Part shown: piece after piece, positions 11,870-41,110 of the stretch
Layout: the number at the start of each line of letters is the position of its first letter
How positions within the stretch are numbered: position 1 is the first letter of the stretch
NCBI GenBank assembly: GCA_025617745.1
Contig: CM046858.1
Location: forward strand, 44,031,750-44,095,749
Reading direction: 5' to 3'
Length of the DNA: 64,000 nucleotides
Origin: Heliocidaris erythrogramma
Taxonomy: Eukaryota > Echinodermata > Echinoidea > Camarodonta > Echinometridae
Program-made: the position numbers and the translations under genes
Notes under the pieces: generated by a model
The model's database searches: none
The model's input: the letters and a program-made list of their open reading frames with translations, nothing else
What the model was told of the DNA's origin: nothing

Positions 11870-12130
11870 CAAATTCCTACTGTGTGCATTCAGTTTCGAG
11901 GATCTGGTTCATACACAGCCGTTTTGTCGTTCAAATTCATTTTCGAGCTTTCAAATTCGTTTTCCTGGCACTCAGTTCTAAATTTTTATCATTCAAATTC
12001 GCCAAAAAATGCACCAATTCGCAAAAGGTCATTCAATTTAGCACGAGACGAAAATGTATTGGCCAATAACATTATTCTAGCGTTAGAATTCATTTTGCGT
12101 CATTCCATTTAACACGTTAAGCGTTCAAAT
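11870..12130 (+). repeat. Left subterminal motif array of the transposon
   Basis: Repeated (G/C)NTTCAAATTC(G/A) units, e.g. GTCAAATTC, GTTCAAATTCATTTTCG, TTTCAAATTCG, ATTCAAATTCGCC, CATTCAATTTAGC, GTTCAAATTAGC. They match the inverted array at the right end. Confidence 0.75.
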
Positions 12131-12644
12131 TAGCAACTGAATTTCATCTAATGGTCATAATGTTATGATAATTTAGTAATTTTAACATTTGCTTGGACAA
12201 TTTCAGCACGCATGTACCAATTGTTTTCTAAATTCTCTTATCTTTGCATACTGTATGATTTTGAGTTTATTTTTGTAAGTTTCTTTTCAAATTGGATACA
12301 GGAGCTTCGCTATGAAGTTTTAACATACAACACAATATTTGGGATCTGTTTGTGTTCAGATGCTTATTTTTCAGAGAGCAAATCAATTTTGCCTTTGAAA
12401 ATTCATACACGTGCATTTTGTTCAATTTCTTTGTTTTTATAAATTGCTTATTTTCACATCCCGTGAATTTATTACATGAATACTCAAAGAATATAATTAT
12501 GTAGATATATATTTTGTATTTTTCATAATTTGCTTTACATTTGCTTTACATGTTAGGCAATGTTTTTCTTTGATTTCACATTTGTTTTCATTGGGTAAGG
12601 GGAATTATGTTTGACATTTGCATTTGAGTCCGGATCATAAGGGT

Positions 12645-13721
12645 TCAGCCATCTATTTCCTGGCGGTCAAGACATCTGGGGATGTAAGTCTGGGTGTATC
12701 TGTACCGGCGCATACACTTGTCTTTGGTGATGGCGTCGATGTTCCACCTTGCCACTTGCTGCACAAGACGTGTTCGCCCTTCATTCAAGGTCGCGTCCGC
12801 TTCGTCTGCAGCTGCCCTATCCCCTACCCGCTGCTGCCACTCAGCACGAGCCAAGTCTTGTTTGACGGCCGCCTTAAAGGCGGAGTGTGCCATTTCGGTG
12901 CAGTTGAGAAACGGCGAGTACGGGGGCAGGAGTTTCAAGCTGATCCGGGGTTCAACGTCAGCTGGGAGCTGGGCACGAACGTGTGGCCGGGCATTGTCGT
13001 AAATCAAGCAGATGGCCTCGTCTGCCGGGAACATGTTGGCACACTCTCGTGCTGTTGCAGCTAAGAAATCCTCGAACGATTCCCTCGTCGTCGTCTCGCT
13101 GGACACGGTGTGGTGGACGAGGCCCCCCTCTCCAGATACTGCAAATGTGATGTTGCAGTTTTTTTCCACGCTGACGGTTGACGACGCGACGAACAGGGGT
13201 GCCTCTGGCAGCTCTCCCAAAAGACCTCCTGGTCCAAATGTTTCAGCCGCACTCATCGATGTATACACAATGACTGACGACCCCTTGGGCCATGAACCAC
13301 TGTGCGTACTCTTGGCGCTTTTCCTTGGTTTGGGGGCATTTCTGGCATCAGGAACGTCTTCGGCCAGTTTGAGGGTTATCAGCATCCCATCAAGTGCCCT
13401 GGAGATAGATGTCACGGAAACGGCGGGCTTCTGGGGCAGGGAGGCTTCTAAGTCGCACTTCATTTGCAAAAGAATTGCTAAGGGATTGGCACCAATTATT
13501 TGCTGAAGACGGGCTCGCATGTCCTCAACCTTCACGTTGTTTGCTCCCCCTCTTTGCAATTTGTGACGTCTACCTCCCCTTAGGTAGGTAGCTACTATGG
13601 ATCTTTCAGTGCTCCTGTTGATACCCAGGGTGTCCGCAAGTTGCAGGTAATCTGCCTGATGTCCCTCAAATGCGTCAATAAGTATCTTCGTTTGAAATTC
13701 GCCTATATCTGACGCACGGCT
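12645..13721 (-). pseudogene. DDE transposase pseudogene (IS630/Tc1-mariner type)
   Basis: A decayed transposase. From 13721 downward the frame encodes a helix-turn-helix region (YLQLADTLGINRST), an 'SVTSISRALDGMLITLKL' linker typical of the family, and the catalytic core (LIYDNARPHVRA, LPPYSPFLNCTE). The second Asp and the Glu are separated by 33 residues. The first catalytic Asp is not in this frame. Between about 13335 and 13160 the homologous text (YAQWF, VYIDECG, NIWTRR) reads in another frame and carries a TGA stop at 13243-13245. The main frame resumes at the seven-T run 13159-13165. So two compensating frameshifts plus a stop break it, and no ATG is in frame at the start. The uninterrupted long ORF is therefore misleading. 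Confidence 0.85.
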
Positions 13722-13939
13722 TCATGATTATGCGACAAAGGTAGATAGAGATGTGAAACACAAGTGCACTGAACGATCACCTATGTTGCAATGGAAGATT
13801 CCTATATACTTGAACTATATAGACTTGAAGAAGAAGTCTTGCTTCATATTACCTGTAACAGCAGTTAATGTGCATCACAAAAGACGTTATTTTAAAAATT
13901 TAATTTCTAAAACAGAATGCACATGCGTAATATGCACAT

Positions 13940-14165
13940 GCGAATTTGAATGAACGCATTACGAATTCGAATGTCCACGTACGAATTTGAATGATCGAAA
14001 AGGCGCTCCCGGCGAGGTTGCGAATTTGAATGCCCTCGACGGGCATTTTAAATTGAAAGATGTTAATGCTAAATTACTTGACCGAAGTGCGAATTTGAAC
14101 GACTAACTTCATGGTGCGGATTTATTTTTCGAATTTGAATGACTTCTTTATTAAATTGAATGGCG
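13940..14165 (+). repeat. Right subterminal motif array of the transposon
   Basis: Repeated GCGAATTTGAATG-like units (GCGAATTTGAATGAACG, ACGAATTCGAATG, ACGAATTTGAATGATCG, GCGAATTTGAATGCCC, GCGAATTTGAACG, CGAATTTGAATGACT, AAATTGAATGG), inverted relative to the left array. Confidence 0.75.
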
Positions 14166-14629
14166 ACCTTGCGAAAATGACCGCAAAAACCTGTATAATC
14201 TACATAAACAGATAAGACAGCAATCACATTCAGATCATGAAAATGTAAATATCGAAATAGTGAAATATATGTGTTAAAAAATATACACCAAAATAATACA
14301 CATTATAGCCGGAGAAGATAGATTGAGGGAGAGAGAAATGCACTGAATGGTAAATATGGCAGTCAGATGCTGTAGCAATCAAAACTCGCTTTCCTATACT
14401 ATTCTTCCGGAAATATCGTTTTCCTCTCTAATACCAAGCACTTACCCTGGCCCGTAAGTTCAGAGTTACGGGGGGGGGGGAGTTCCTGTCTGAAAGAAAC
14501 AAGGGAAAAGTTATACCCGCGTACATCCGAAGAACTTCCCCGCGTATCTTCTCCACCTACTGAGGTGGAGAACTTAAGCCTAGTTCCCACTTGGCCGAAT
14601 TCAGAGGAATCTGAATACGAACCTCACGA

Positions 14630-14830
14630 TCCATATATTCGTATTGATCGTGTTAATCGTTGTCTAAGTTACGAATAGTTTACGACATACAAGACAAATT
14701 TACGACAAATTTACGACAAACAAGACAAAGTTACGTCGTGATTACGAAGATTCGTAAACAAATGTTACGAATATATACGAACCTTTAAGAAAGATTTACG
14801 AACTTGAACGAACATACACGAATAGTTTAG
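14630..14830. repeat. Cluster of TTACGA(A/C) motifs
   Basis: About fifteen ACGAA/TTACGAC-type hexamers in 200 bp, including two adjacent AAATTTACGACA units. No partner arm was found. It could be the subterminal array of a truncated DNA element. Confidence 0.55.
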
Positions 14831-16205
14831 GATGTTATACAATGTTATACACGTTCGGCACATTTCTAAAAAAAATAGCCACTAGTCAATATAGCTAAGT
14901 TATCATTTGCATACTAAACACAACAATGCAACAGTGAATTTTAGCATTTCTTGGTTGTGTTTTAAAGTGTGCTCAGTCCATGACATGACAATTACCTCTT
15001 GTGTTTATACCACAATTGACAACACATTTTGGTAGCAATAATGATGCTAATTTATTTTCAATAATGGATTTTGCAATTTCATATTTAGGAGGGTTGAACA
15101 TCGCATTTTTCCACTAAAATTGTGCTCACCAAACCGTGCAAAAAAACGAAAAGTGTCAAGATAGGTGCGAAGGGGTTTAACGATGGAAAAACAACTACAG
15201 CATTTGAACATACAACAGAATTCGCCCAGAAATGACTCTTGTCATTTAATATGTGCTCACTCATGCATGACTTGATGGATCAATCTCATTTTCACACAGA
15301 AGTTAGTCAATAATTGTAATTTATTTGTTATAAGTTATTTGTGACCTTTTCGTTAAAAGTAACGCCATTTTTCTTTAGGGGGAACTTATATTTTGTGTGT
15401 GTGTGTTTAAAGTATTTGCATTCAGTGGCGGCACCAGGATTTTTAAAGTGGGGGGGCAAATGGGGGGCAAAAGAAAATGTTTGGGGGGGGGCAGGGGCGG
15501 ATGCAGGAAAATGAAAGTCAAAATGTAGACCCGTATTTTGTTGGTCTCGCCAGCTTCTCAAAAAGTCGCTCAGTGGGGGGGGGGGGGGGGGGGAGGGGGG
15601 TGTAGGGACAAAAAAAAAATCTCGCCAAACTTCCAAAAAACGCTCAGTAAAGGGGTTATGGGGCCCAGTTTGCCTCCATAATTAGACAAGCAAGCAAAAA
15701 AAAAAACCCAAGAAAGATGGCGCCAAGTAAAAAAAAAATTTCCACCCTTTCATTATTTTTCACTCCGAAAATCATTGGGGGGGGGCAACTGGGGGGGGGC
15801 AAATGCCCCCCATGCCCCCCCCCCCCCCCTGGTGCCGCCACTGTTTGCATTACATATACAAATAACCTAAAACTACCCCTAATTCTAAAGAGAAAAAAAA
15901 TAGAAACATGCCTCTACGACTAGTGAAATAATGCATACCACCCACAAGAACCCATAGAGATACATACTAGTAACTATATTAGGCCTAATTAGTATGTACC
16001 TCTATGCAAGAACCACATCTCGCGTTCAATTAATGGCATGCATGCACCGTGCGCCTCAGATTTTTCTTTATTTGTTTTGCCAAGTGAAAGATACCTTTAA
16101 AGAACTAGTGCAACCAAAGAGTAGCTGCAAGGGGTTAAAATCAGACACTGGGATTCTACTTTTCTAGTGTCACTAAAGTCTAAAAGGGTGCAGACATCAT
16201 CGAAA
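14831..16205. other. Upstream region of ACAT1
   Basis: AT-rich DNA containing the foldback at 15423-15843. The sequence just before the ATG contains no TATA box that I can support. The transcription start site cannot be placed from sequence. Confidence 0.4.
15423..15843. repeat. 421-bp foldback with CAGTGGCGGCACCAGG termini
   Basis: Perfect terminal inverted repeats CAGTGGCGGCACCAGG / CCTGGTGCCGCCACTG, with long G/C homopolymers and GGGGGGCAAATG pairs inside. Related fragments sit at 3066-3400 and 24150-24360. Non-coding; open frames in it are spurious. Confidence 0.85.
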
Positions 16206-33458
<17,253 letters not shown>

Positions 33459-35555
33459 CGGGATGTGTGAGCCTTGGCTAAAAGACAAAGTTTCTCTGTT
33501 GAGAGCTGAAAGGGCGTTAATTCTGTTGTACATGTACATTGTGATGGTATGAGTGAACGCCATTCTGGCACTCAGCAGCAGACAAGTTTTCATATTCATT
33601 CTGTTATATGAGATGGGATTTCAATGATATTTGAAAGATATGAAATGAAGGAGAGAGAGAGAGAGGAAAGAAAGTAGAAGATAGATATAGTGGGGAAGGT
33701 CAATTGGGTAAAAGTGCATATTACATTAATATGTCTTTATGTACATTTCTTTTTCTGATTGGTGTTTGTCCTATGATGTATCATGCTTGTGTAAGGAAAA
33801 AAACAGAATCCTATTTTTCAGCCATCATGTTGAAACCAAAAATTCCTTACTTGCATTTAAAAATGCCTTTTGATATGCGCATTAAACACTGTTTCATGGA
33901 CTGGTAAAGACGTGAGGTTTTAAGTTGGCAATATGTGCACAAAAATATGACAGCTGTACATTGTGAATGTCTAAACTGATAACTCTATAATGAAGATAGA
34001 AAGATGGTATTTTGTACTCGTTTATTTATTTTTTCCTTTACTGAATGTAACTATTTTCTCAAAGAAAATACAATGGTTAAACCAAATTTATTTATTTCTA
34101 AATGTTTTCCTGTACATGTTGTTTTACATGTACTTCTTGGAACAACAACAATGAATTATAGGATGAATATTAGTGATCCTTTGAGAGTTTAATCTAATTT
34201 TGCTTTCATTGAGTTTTTTTTTAGAGTTAAAGTGACAGTAAACTAAGCTCCTAAATAGCGGCATCTTTTAACGTGATTTGAAAAGTTTCTGCGCCTCTCA
34301 TTTTCCCATCATGCCCCATTCTAGTTTGTAGAAGCTTAGAATACAATTTTCCTCATTTGCCAAGTCAAAAATAATAGTTTTAGATATGAAAGGTGCATAT
34401 TATCCAAACAACTTGTCAAAATTCAAAATAAAATTATAATCTTAATTTAGCAATCACTGTAATGTGGCACTGTTCTACCAGTTTAATGCCACTTTAAATC
34501 ATTTGAAATATTAAGGTTTTTTGTTTTTTTTGTTTAAAAGGTACATGTAGAATATGTTGAGTTTTATTATATTACTGGAGTCGCACATAGATTTGGGGTG
34601 ATTTCAGGAATTTGAGACATACATGTACTGAGAAGCCTGTGGCCTTGTTTCTGTTTTGATAGAAACATAGCATCGTATTAATGTTGCGAATCATCATCAG
34701 AATCAGCAGCATCATCATCATCGTCATTTTCATCGTCATCATCATTGCTGCTGTTGTGTGCGTGTATTCCATTTCTTGTTTCTGCTGAAATTTGTATTTC
34801 TAAAGATAGTCTGTGACAGAATTTGAATCCTAAGGGAGTGCTTTCTGGAGTCGCAGACTTGTCAAATTGTGTGCTCTGTTTGTGTATAGCCACTCATGAA
34901 TTTGTCGCTGGCCTCTTTACACGTTGTCAGCACCAAGGCCTACATATAAGTTACGCCAGTACATGAAACCAGCAACGATGATACAATTTATTTTTTAAAC
35001 TGGCCTGATAATATGTCATTGGATGCCTTTGTATGTGCAAAGTTTGCTCATTTGCTGAAAACAAAGCTACTTCGTCATTTTAAAATGGAATGTTGTCTCT
35101 TCTTTGCCAGTATTCATAGCTAAAGCTCAGCTGAGAAGACGCTGTGTTTACATGTATATTGAATTAATTTATTGCTTTGGGAGTATTCAGTGGTTTCCAA
35201 AAATATAATGTACATGTATAGCCTAGCATCATGTAGAATTAACTAGCAAGTCTTTTGAATACCTTTATGAATGCAGTTATTATGTATGTACATACACATC
35301 TGGCATATTTGCAACCTAACTAGTGCACTAGCACTGTCGCAGGTTTAAATCTTGAATTTACTCCCTGTTGTGTAGTCCTTGTCATAGGATCTGTAGGTCC
35401 CCTAAATAGCATACCATTACTCTTTGCGAAGGCACCAAGACACTGTATTATACTTTATAGTAATGTGGTTAATGTTTCGACCAAATTGCGAGAAGTACAA
35501 ATATTGCAATAAATGGATTCAGACAAGATATATTTTAAGATCACACAAATAAAGG
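33459..35555 (+). other. Probable ACAT1 3' untranslated region
   Basis: Non-coding DNA after the stop. AATAAA hexamers at 35508-35513 and 35548-35553 are followed by GT-rich DNA (GGTTTCTTTGGTATCGTTTT), so polyadenylation could be near 35570. An earlier AATAAA near 34428 is possible. A MITE-like inverted repeat (TTAAAGTGACAGTAAACT / AGTTTAATGCCACTTTAA) lies at 34225-34497. Confidence 0.45.
35508..35553 (+). terminator. Candidate ACAT1 polyadenylation signals
   Basis: Two AATAAA hexamers 40 bp apart upstream of a GT-rich stretch. Inferred only; no transcript evidence. Confidence 0.4.
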
Positions 35556-35688
35556 TTTCTTTGGTATCGTTTTAGTCATTTTCGATGAGGTGTCGTTTTG
35601 AGTTTGATAGCTGATAAAAGGCCAGCAGTTTATTTCTACTAAACAGCTGGTGAAATACATGTGTGTAACACGTATTGAATGGTACTTT

Positions 35689-35884
35689 CACCCACTCATG
35701 GGGTGGCATGCGCCTGTAATCCAGCTACCAGTGGAAGTTATAAACTGATTCAGCGGACCCAGGTTCGAGACCGAGTCACGTCTTTCGGATGGTGACGTTA
35801 AAGGTCGGTCCCAGACGTAAATAATCATATCTGATTGATACACGTCCTTAAAAACCCAATTACACACACACCCACTCATGGGGT
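35689..35884 (+). mobile_element. SINE with 7SL-RNA-like head, with 16-bp target-site duplication
   Basis: An exact direct repeat CACCCACTCATGGGGT at 35689-35704 and 35869-35884 brackets a ~164-bp insert. The insert starts GGCATGCGCCTGTAATCC then AGCTACC, closely matching the Alu domain of 7SL RNA (GGCGCGTGCCTGTAGTCC then CAGCTAC). It continues to CCCAGGTTCGAGACC, like the 7SL/Alu B-box region. The second half has TCTTTCGGATGGTGACGTTA and GGTCGGTCCCAGACG, resembling a central domain found in tRNA-headed invertebrate SINEs. The TSD shows a true retrotransposition event. Confidence 0.75.
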
Positions 35885-36310
35885 AGATTTTAGAAATGAG
35901 AACCCAAGAGAAGATGGAACGATCGAGGTTAAATGACAGAGAGATAGAGACAAAAACAATCAGTGAGAGAAAGAGATATGAGAAATGTAGGAACTCAGTT
36001 TTAACTGATTCATGCACATATATTTAATACCCTATTTTACTTTGGAAGTCAACTTTCTTCGAAGGTTAATTTCAATTTAAAGAACTAAAGCAGTGACAAC
36101 AAAGTATACAAATTGAGGCACCAACAACATATTTACTATAAACCTGTTTTTATTGCTGTAGTCAAAATTTGAATAAATAAATAAACTCTTTGGCACTATT
36201 ATACCAGTTCTGTACAATGTTCTACTCCATGTTACAAAAAACCCATATATACCAGTGCTATTAGATGTACTGCTTCAGAAGCAGATGCATGTAACAAAGC
36301 ATCCAAATAC

Positions 36311-36465
36311 AGTCAAACCTGCTTTAGCAACCACCTGTATAGAAAGACCACAATTTATGTTTCTCTTGAACAGCATTTTCAATTGAAACATGTATTAAAG
36401 GAACCTGTCCATAAAGACCACTTTTCTTGTCTCCCTTGAGTGGTCTTAATAGACAGGTGTCTTGG
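36311..36465. repeat. MITE family A, copy 2
   Basis: AGTCAAACCTGCTTTAGCAA, ACCACCTGTATAGAAAGACC, CTGTCCATAAAGACCAC and CTCCCTTGAGTGGTC match the family in reverse orientation. Confidence 0.85.
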
Positions 36466-37544
36466 TACATGTATATATAACAAACCCTTTAACCAATATA
36501 TCCTCTGTCTATTCGGTCTCGGTCTAGTTTTTGAATTTATATCAAACCTAACAAAAACTGAGCTTCAAAGTATAAAAGAAAAACAAGGAAATACAAATAT
36601 TTATAAAGTAACACACATACACAACAAAAGTGGAATGTAGCAAAGAGAACTACATGAAGCTCTGAACAAGGTTCTTTGTATGTCCTGTTCTTCCTAATCA
36701 CCAAAGGAATACTGATAAAAAAACACGAGTATAGTGAATACAGAAAACACACACAAAGAAAGGAAAGAAAAATTTTGAACAAAAAAAAACAATTATGATT
36801 CTACAAAGCTGGTCATACATGTACAGTAGTCATGGTGGTCAAAAATAATTTGGAAAGTAGAATGTTATCTGCTAAATACCGGAGAGCCTGGAGTCCTGCT
36901 GTGTGGGTAGATATGAATGCTAGACAAGAAACTGATATTGTGGCTTTTCTTTCATCTGTAATGGTGGTTCAGTATATTCATATGAAGAGTCTAATAAGTA
37001 ACATAATGTACAAATGAAATCAATTATACATGCTTGTCTGTTTGTTTGTTTTTCCATAGGAGAAAATGGTTATGACAATGACGTGTCGCCAAAAATAATC
37101 TTTGACTTAACTTGTACTGAATACAATAAGATTTTGGTTGGAATTATCTGCGTTATCACAGCAAAAGTACTATCATTCTGCATACCTCGAAATAAGTACC
37201 ATTCATGGAAGAATATGCAGTAAATATATTTATATATTCATATTTCTACAGAAATATTCAATATAGTCATAGTGATGAGTATTTATAATCCATTCTTAAC
37301 TCCAGTGGATTACCTTAGACAGTTAACTGTTTACAATATTAAAATTTTCAAATAAATTGCTACACCAACATGGATGCATTTTCCAAACACTGTAGAAAAA
37401 ATTCTCTACCCATACAAGTATCAACAAGATATCCACTTCAAAGCCTTTTCATCTCAAGCTCATGACACCTAAATGGAGACAGTGGTTGCCGCTGTAAGGC
37501 TCGTTCAAAAATGAAGCGTTTAACCGCCTCAAGAAAAAGGGGTT

Positions 37545-37960
37545 TTGAACCCTTTCAAGACAATTGACCACATTTTGTGGTTTGGCTCAACAACTTTTGA
37601 TTCAGAGCTCTAAAAAATATACCAGATGCATGAGTAGAAAGAGCAACAATTTCTGCACTTACTATGTCCATTTTTGTTGCATGACCATAATGCGTTTGAT
37701 GCCAGGAATTTTAACAATGAGAATAAGCTTTAAAATCTTTCAACTGGCAACAAATTGAGAGGTTCAAAATCATTGTTTTTCATCAAAATTGGCAATTTTT
37801 TCCAACTAATTGACAAAATATCTAACCATGTATATTGTTTTCAAAGACATTACACCTTATTAGAACCATGTAGAACTAAAAGAAAAATATTGTTGCCAAT
37901 TTGAAGAAAAAAATGATCAATTTAGCCCTGAAATAATTCCTGTCCTGAAACGGTTAAGTG
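37545..37960. repeat. Dispersed ~415-bp repeat, copy 1
   Basis: ACCACATTTTGTGGTTTGGC, TGCGTTTGATGCCAGGAATT, GAATAAGCTTTAAAATC and TGTTTTCAAAGACATTAC recur in the same order at 43565-43970. The ends (AACCCTTTCAAGACA / TGTCCTGAAACGGTT) form a weak inverted repeat. Confidence 0.8.
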
Positions 37961-38120
37961 TATTCGCTTCTCACTTCTGTATCTTTTAACACTGAGGTGA
38001 GTGAGCACATGTAGGACCTTTGTTGCGTCATCCATCCCCAATTGCCATCCATTTAGTACACAAACAAAAAATTGTGCCAATTTCTAAAGGCGGTACACCG
38101 CAGCATATGTGAACGAGCCT

Positions 38121-38272
38121 GGGCCCTGTTTCATGAAACTCGTTATCAATAATAAGTCACAATGATTGTTATAAGCTACTGAAACCGAGCATTTGATTGG
38201 CTGATAGCAAATTTGTCATAGATTTGTTGCAATTGTTATTGATAACAAGTTTTATATGAAACGGGGGCCCTG
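38121..38272. repeat. MITE family B, copy 5
   Basis: GGGCCCTGTTTCATGAAACT start and GTTTTATATGAAACGGGGGC end around a degenerate core. Confidence 0.8.
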
Positions 38273-39106
38273 TAATGGTAAAATTTTCATCTAATAAAAT
38301 TTTAATCTATGTAATGCTGATAATGTGTCTGCAATATCTGTCATAATAAGATTATATATATTTAATTCATATATAATGATATTCCTACTTATCAGTACAC
38401 ATTGAAGAAAAAAAATACTGACAAAAGACAATCACCAGCATAAAGCAAAATTCTATAAACATAAAATAAATTTCTATGAAATCTGTTCAATTTTAGTACA
38501 CCTATCTTCCTTGATCTAGAGATTCCAAAATGACTAATTTTTAATGTTTAATTTTTAATGTTTTTAATAAGCCTCTGGTAAACACTGCTAACCTGAGAAA
38601 AGAGAGAGAGCACATCGAAACAAAAAAATACAATACTAATATACACATATAAATCAAACAAAGTAACAGAACGTTCCTCTATACCACGTTTTCTACCAGT
38701 GAAAATAGCATACATAAACCAAACATTACAACAACAAAAAACATCTATTGACTGATACGCAATGTCTTTATAATACTGTACCACTCATGTACCAATCATG
38801 CACCACTCTGTGCTTTACATGTAGTATTACGCATTTGTCTTAACCAGTTGGCCACTGGAACCGGTTGGTCCCTGCATTAAGTCTATTAGAGTTAGATAAT
38901 TCAGTGGTCAAAGGGTTATTACGTGTATATCCATTTTCAAAAAGCACAATGCGCAAACATAGATGTTTCCTCTCAAGAAAGTTATATATTCTTAGTCCTT
39001 TGCTATGATTTTTTTCTTCTCATGAAAAATTCAAACTATTCTAAAGCACTGTCATCGGATTAATACCATATTTGTAAACAACCAACGACATGTTGTTGGT
39101 ACAGGG

Positions 39107-39276
39107 TGGTGCTTCATAAAGCTGCTCGTAAGTTACGCACGACTTTACGCACGACTGGTGAACAGTTCTTGTGCTAAATGATTGAGAAGCTGATTAGTAT
39201 AGCACCCAAGAACATGTTCCGGTTGTTCGTAAAGTCATTCGTAACTTTACGAACAGCTTTATGAAACACCCCCCAA
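39107..39276. repeat. 170-bp hairpin MITE
   Basis: GGTGGTGCTTCATAAAGCTG, CGTAAGTTACG pairs with CGTAACTTACG-like ACGAACAGCTTTATGAAACA and CCCCCC at the right end. Confidence 0.7.
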
Positions 39277-39885
39277 ATGACATTGATAAGTACATTCATG
39301 GCAAACTAAGAGATGAACTTCATACACAAATAATGATATATTAATATTCATCTCTGATAATCTCTTTCTGATAAATAATGAGTACTGGTACTATACACAC
39401 AGTCATGCTTATCTGAAGATGAAGAAAATACTCTAAGAGCCTTTAATGGTTACATATAGGTTTGCATATCTTTACTCCAACTGTCTTCTTCAAAATATAT
39501 TACTATTTCAGTATATCACCTGTACATGCACACAGAATGGCTTACAAAATATTATAAATAACTGGCGTGGTAAAAAAAGCAGGATTATAGTTGAAAGGCC
39601 CCTGTTTACATCCTATATGAAATCTATTGTAGCAATATATATTATCTACGGTGGTGTGTTAAGGCTGGAAAAGTGCTAATCTGAGGTTAAAGTTTGTGCT
39701 TTGAAAAGTAAAAAAACTTCAAGGACGTGCTCAAAAGCATTTACATGTCAAGAATCATCCCATATAAAACGAAGCGATTGAGATAGTTGTAATCACATGT
39801 ACACGTATGTACATTTAATCTACGTACATGTAATATAGAGTACTGGAAAATGACGGGTATAAATCTTACAGAATCAAATGAAACT

Positions 39886-40306
39886 TAAGCCCACCACCAC
39901 TATACGACCGGTTTGCGATCCGACTTTGGAAGAAAATGTAATTGCACTTGAATATAAACATTTAACACATAAAATATTTTTGATTTAGGTTCTAAATGGT
40001 CATAAATATACTAAAATCGAAAAATAAGGCCTATCGCGAGCTTTCTTGTCGGAGGAAAGGCCAAATCGGCTCCGAGTCGTAGTGACGTCAGAGCAATCCT
40101 ACAATTTTCTACGATTTGAAACTGATTTGGCCCTTATTCCGGGTACAAGTGTGACACCGCACCAAAACCCAATTTTCAGTATTGAAATTATTATCCAGAA
40201 CCTGAATCTCATAGATTTTATTTGTCAAGATGCTCATATTTAATGCTATTGCGATTTATTTCCAAAATCGGAACGTAGTCGATCGTATAGCGTGCGTTGG
40301 GCTTTA
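39886..40306. repeat. ~420-bp foldback
   Basis: TAAGCCCACCACCACTATAC and CGATCGTATAGCGTGCGTTG GGCTTTA are complementary with mismatches; GATCCGACTTTGGAA pairs with CCAAAATCGGAACG. Confidence 0.65.
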
Positions 40307-40974
40307 CACATATGGTTTTGATAGGAATGTTAAAAGAGGATAGTGAGATAATGGAATTTAGCTCATAGTCCCAACAACATACAGTCAATTTTTGCTAACA
40401 GAGTTGTGCCTTTCAGTGAATGGGATTTCCATCATCATCTTGGTAAGTTCATTTATATTTTGCTGGTCTAAATAACCTATCCAATGCATGATTAAACGAT
40501 TCAGAATGACTCAATTCTCTTGCAAGTCGGTCTCTTTTGAAATGCAATTCTAATATCAGAACTCAAGATTAGCTTAAAACGGGTTTCATCATGTCATTAT
40601 AAATGACCTGAAAAACTTGAAGATGACAAGGCAGTAGATACTCATCAGAACACTGGAATGCATATACATGTCAGTTTTACTACAGTCTTGGTAATATCTT
40701 GTGCATATAAACCACAGTATTCAAGCTACATTTTACATATGTAGACTAGTACTGCACATCTAAGGTACTGGAATGATACTTGAATGTTTTATTTTTATGC
40801 CCTTTAAGAAGAGCAATAATCTGGATTGTCTATGTCTATGGCCACGCAATCAAGTCAGATGCTAGTGGTAGATGTAACTGCTTGCATATTGATCAAAGAC
40901 ACTTGGAGATGTCCACACAATCTCAGGTACTTGTGATGAAAAGATATTTCTTCTATTCAAATTTTCTATTCCTC

Positions 40975-41110
40975 TGTTACTCTTTTACTTTTCATCTCTT
41001 GTTCTCTTCTCTCTCTCTCCTTCTGTTACTCTTTTACTTTTCATCTCTTGTTCTCTTCTCTCTCTCTCTCTCTGTGCCTCTCTCGGTCTCTGTCTCTGTG
41101 TCTCTCTCCA
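40975..41110. repeat. 58-bp tandem duplication and CT microsatellite
   Basis: CTGTTACTCTTTTACTTTTC and ATCTCTTGTTCTCTTCTC occur twice, followed by (CT)n. Confidence 0.85.

Larger units (their letters stand above)
11835..14193 (-). mobile_element. Tc1/mariner-IS630-type DNA transposon (2.36 kb, decayed)
   Basis: A complete element bounded by TA on both sides (11833-11834 and 14194-14195). The terminal inverted repeats read TAGGTTTTTGCCGTCATGTT on the left and, on the opposite strand, CAGGTTTTTGCGGTCATTTT on the right, continuing with mismatches to about 40 bp. Both arms (11870-12130 and 13940-14165) carry seven to eight copies of a motif close to CATTCAAATTCG, pointing inward and spaced about 20-45 bp, as expected for subterminal transposase-binding sites. 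A transposase pseudogene lies on the minus strand inside. TA flanks, TIRs and the DDE domain agree on the superfamily; the exact family is not determined. Confidence 0.85.

Noticed and set aside
12618-13506. Long plus-strand ORFs opposite the transposase
   Set aside because: Shadows of the minus-strand coding pattern; no domain sense in these frames.
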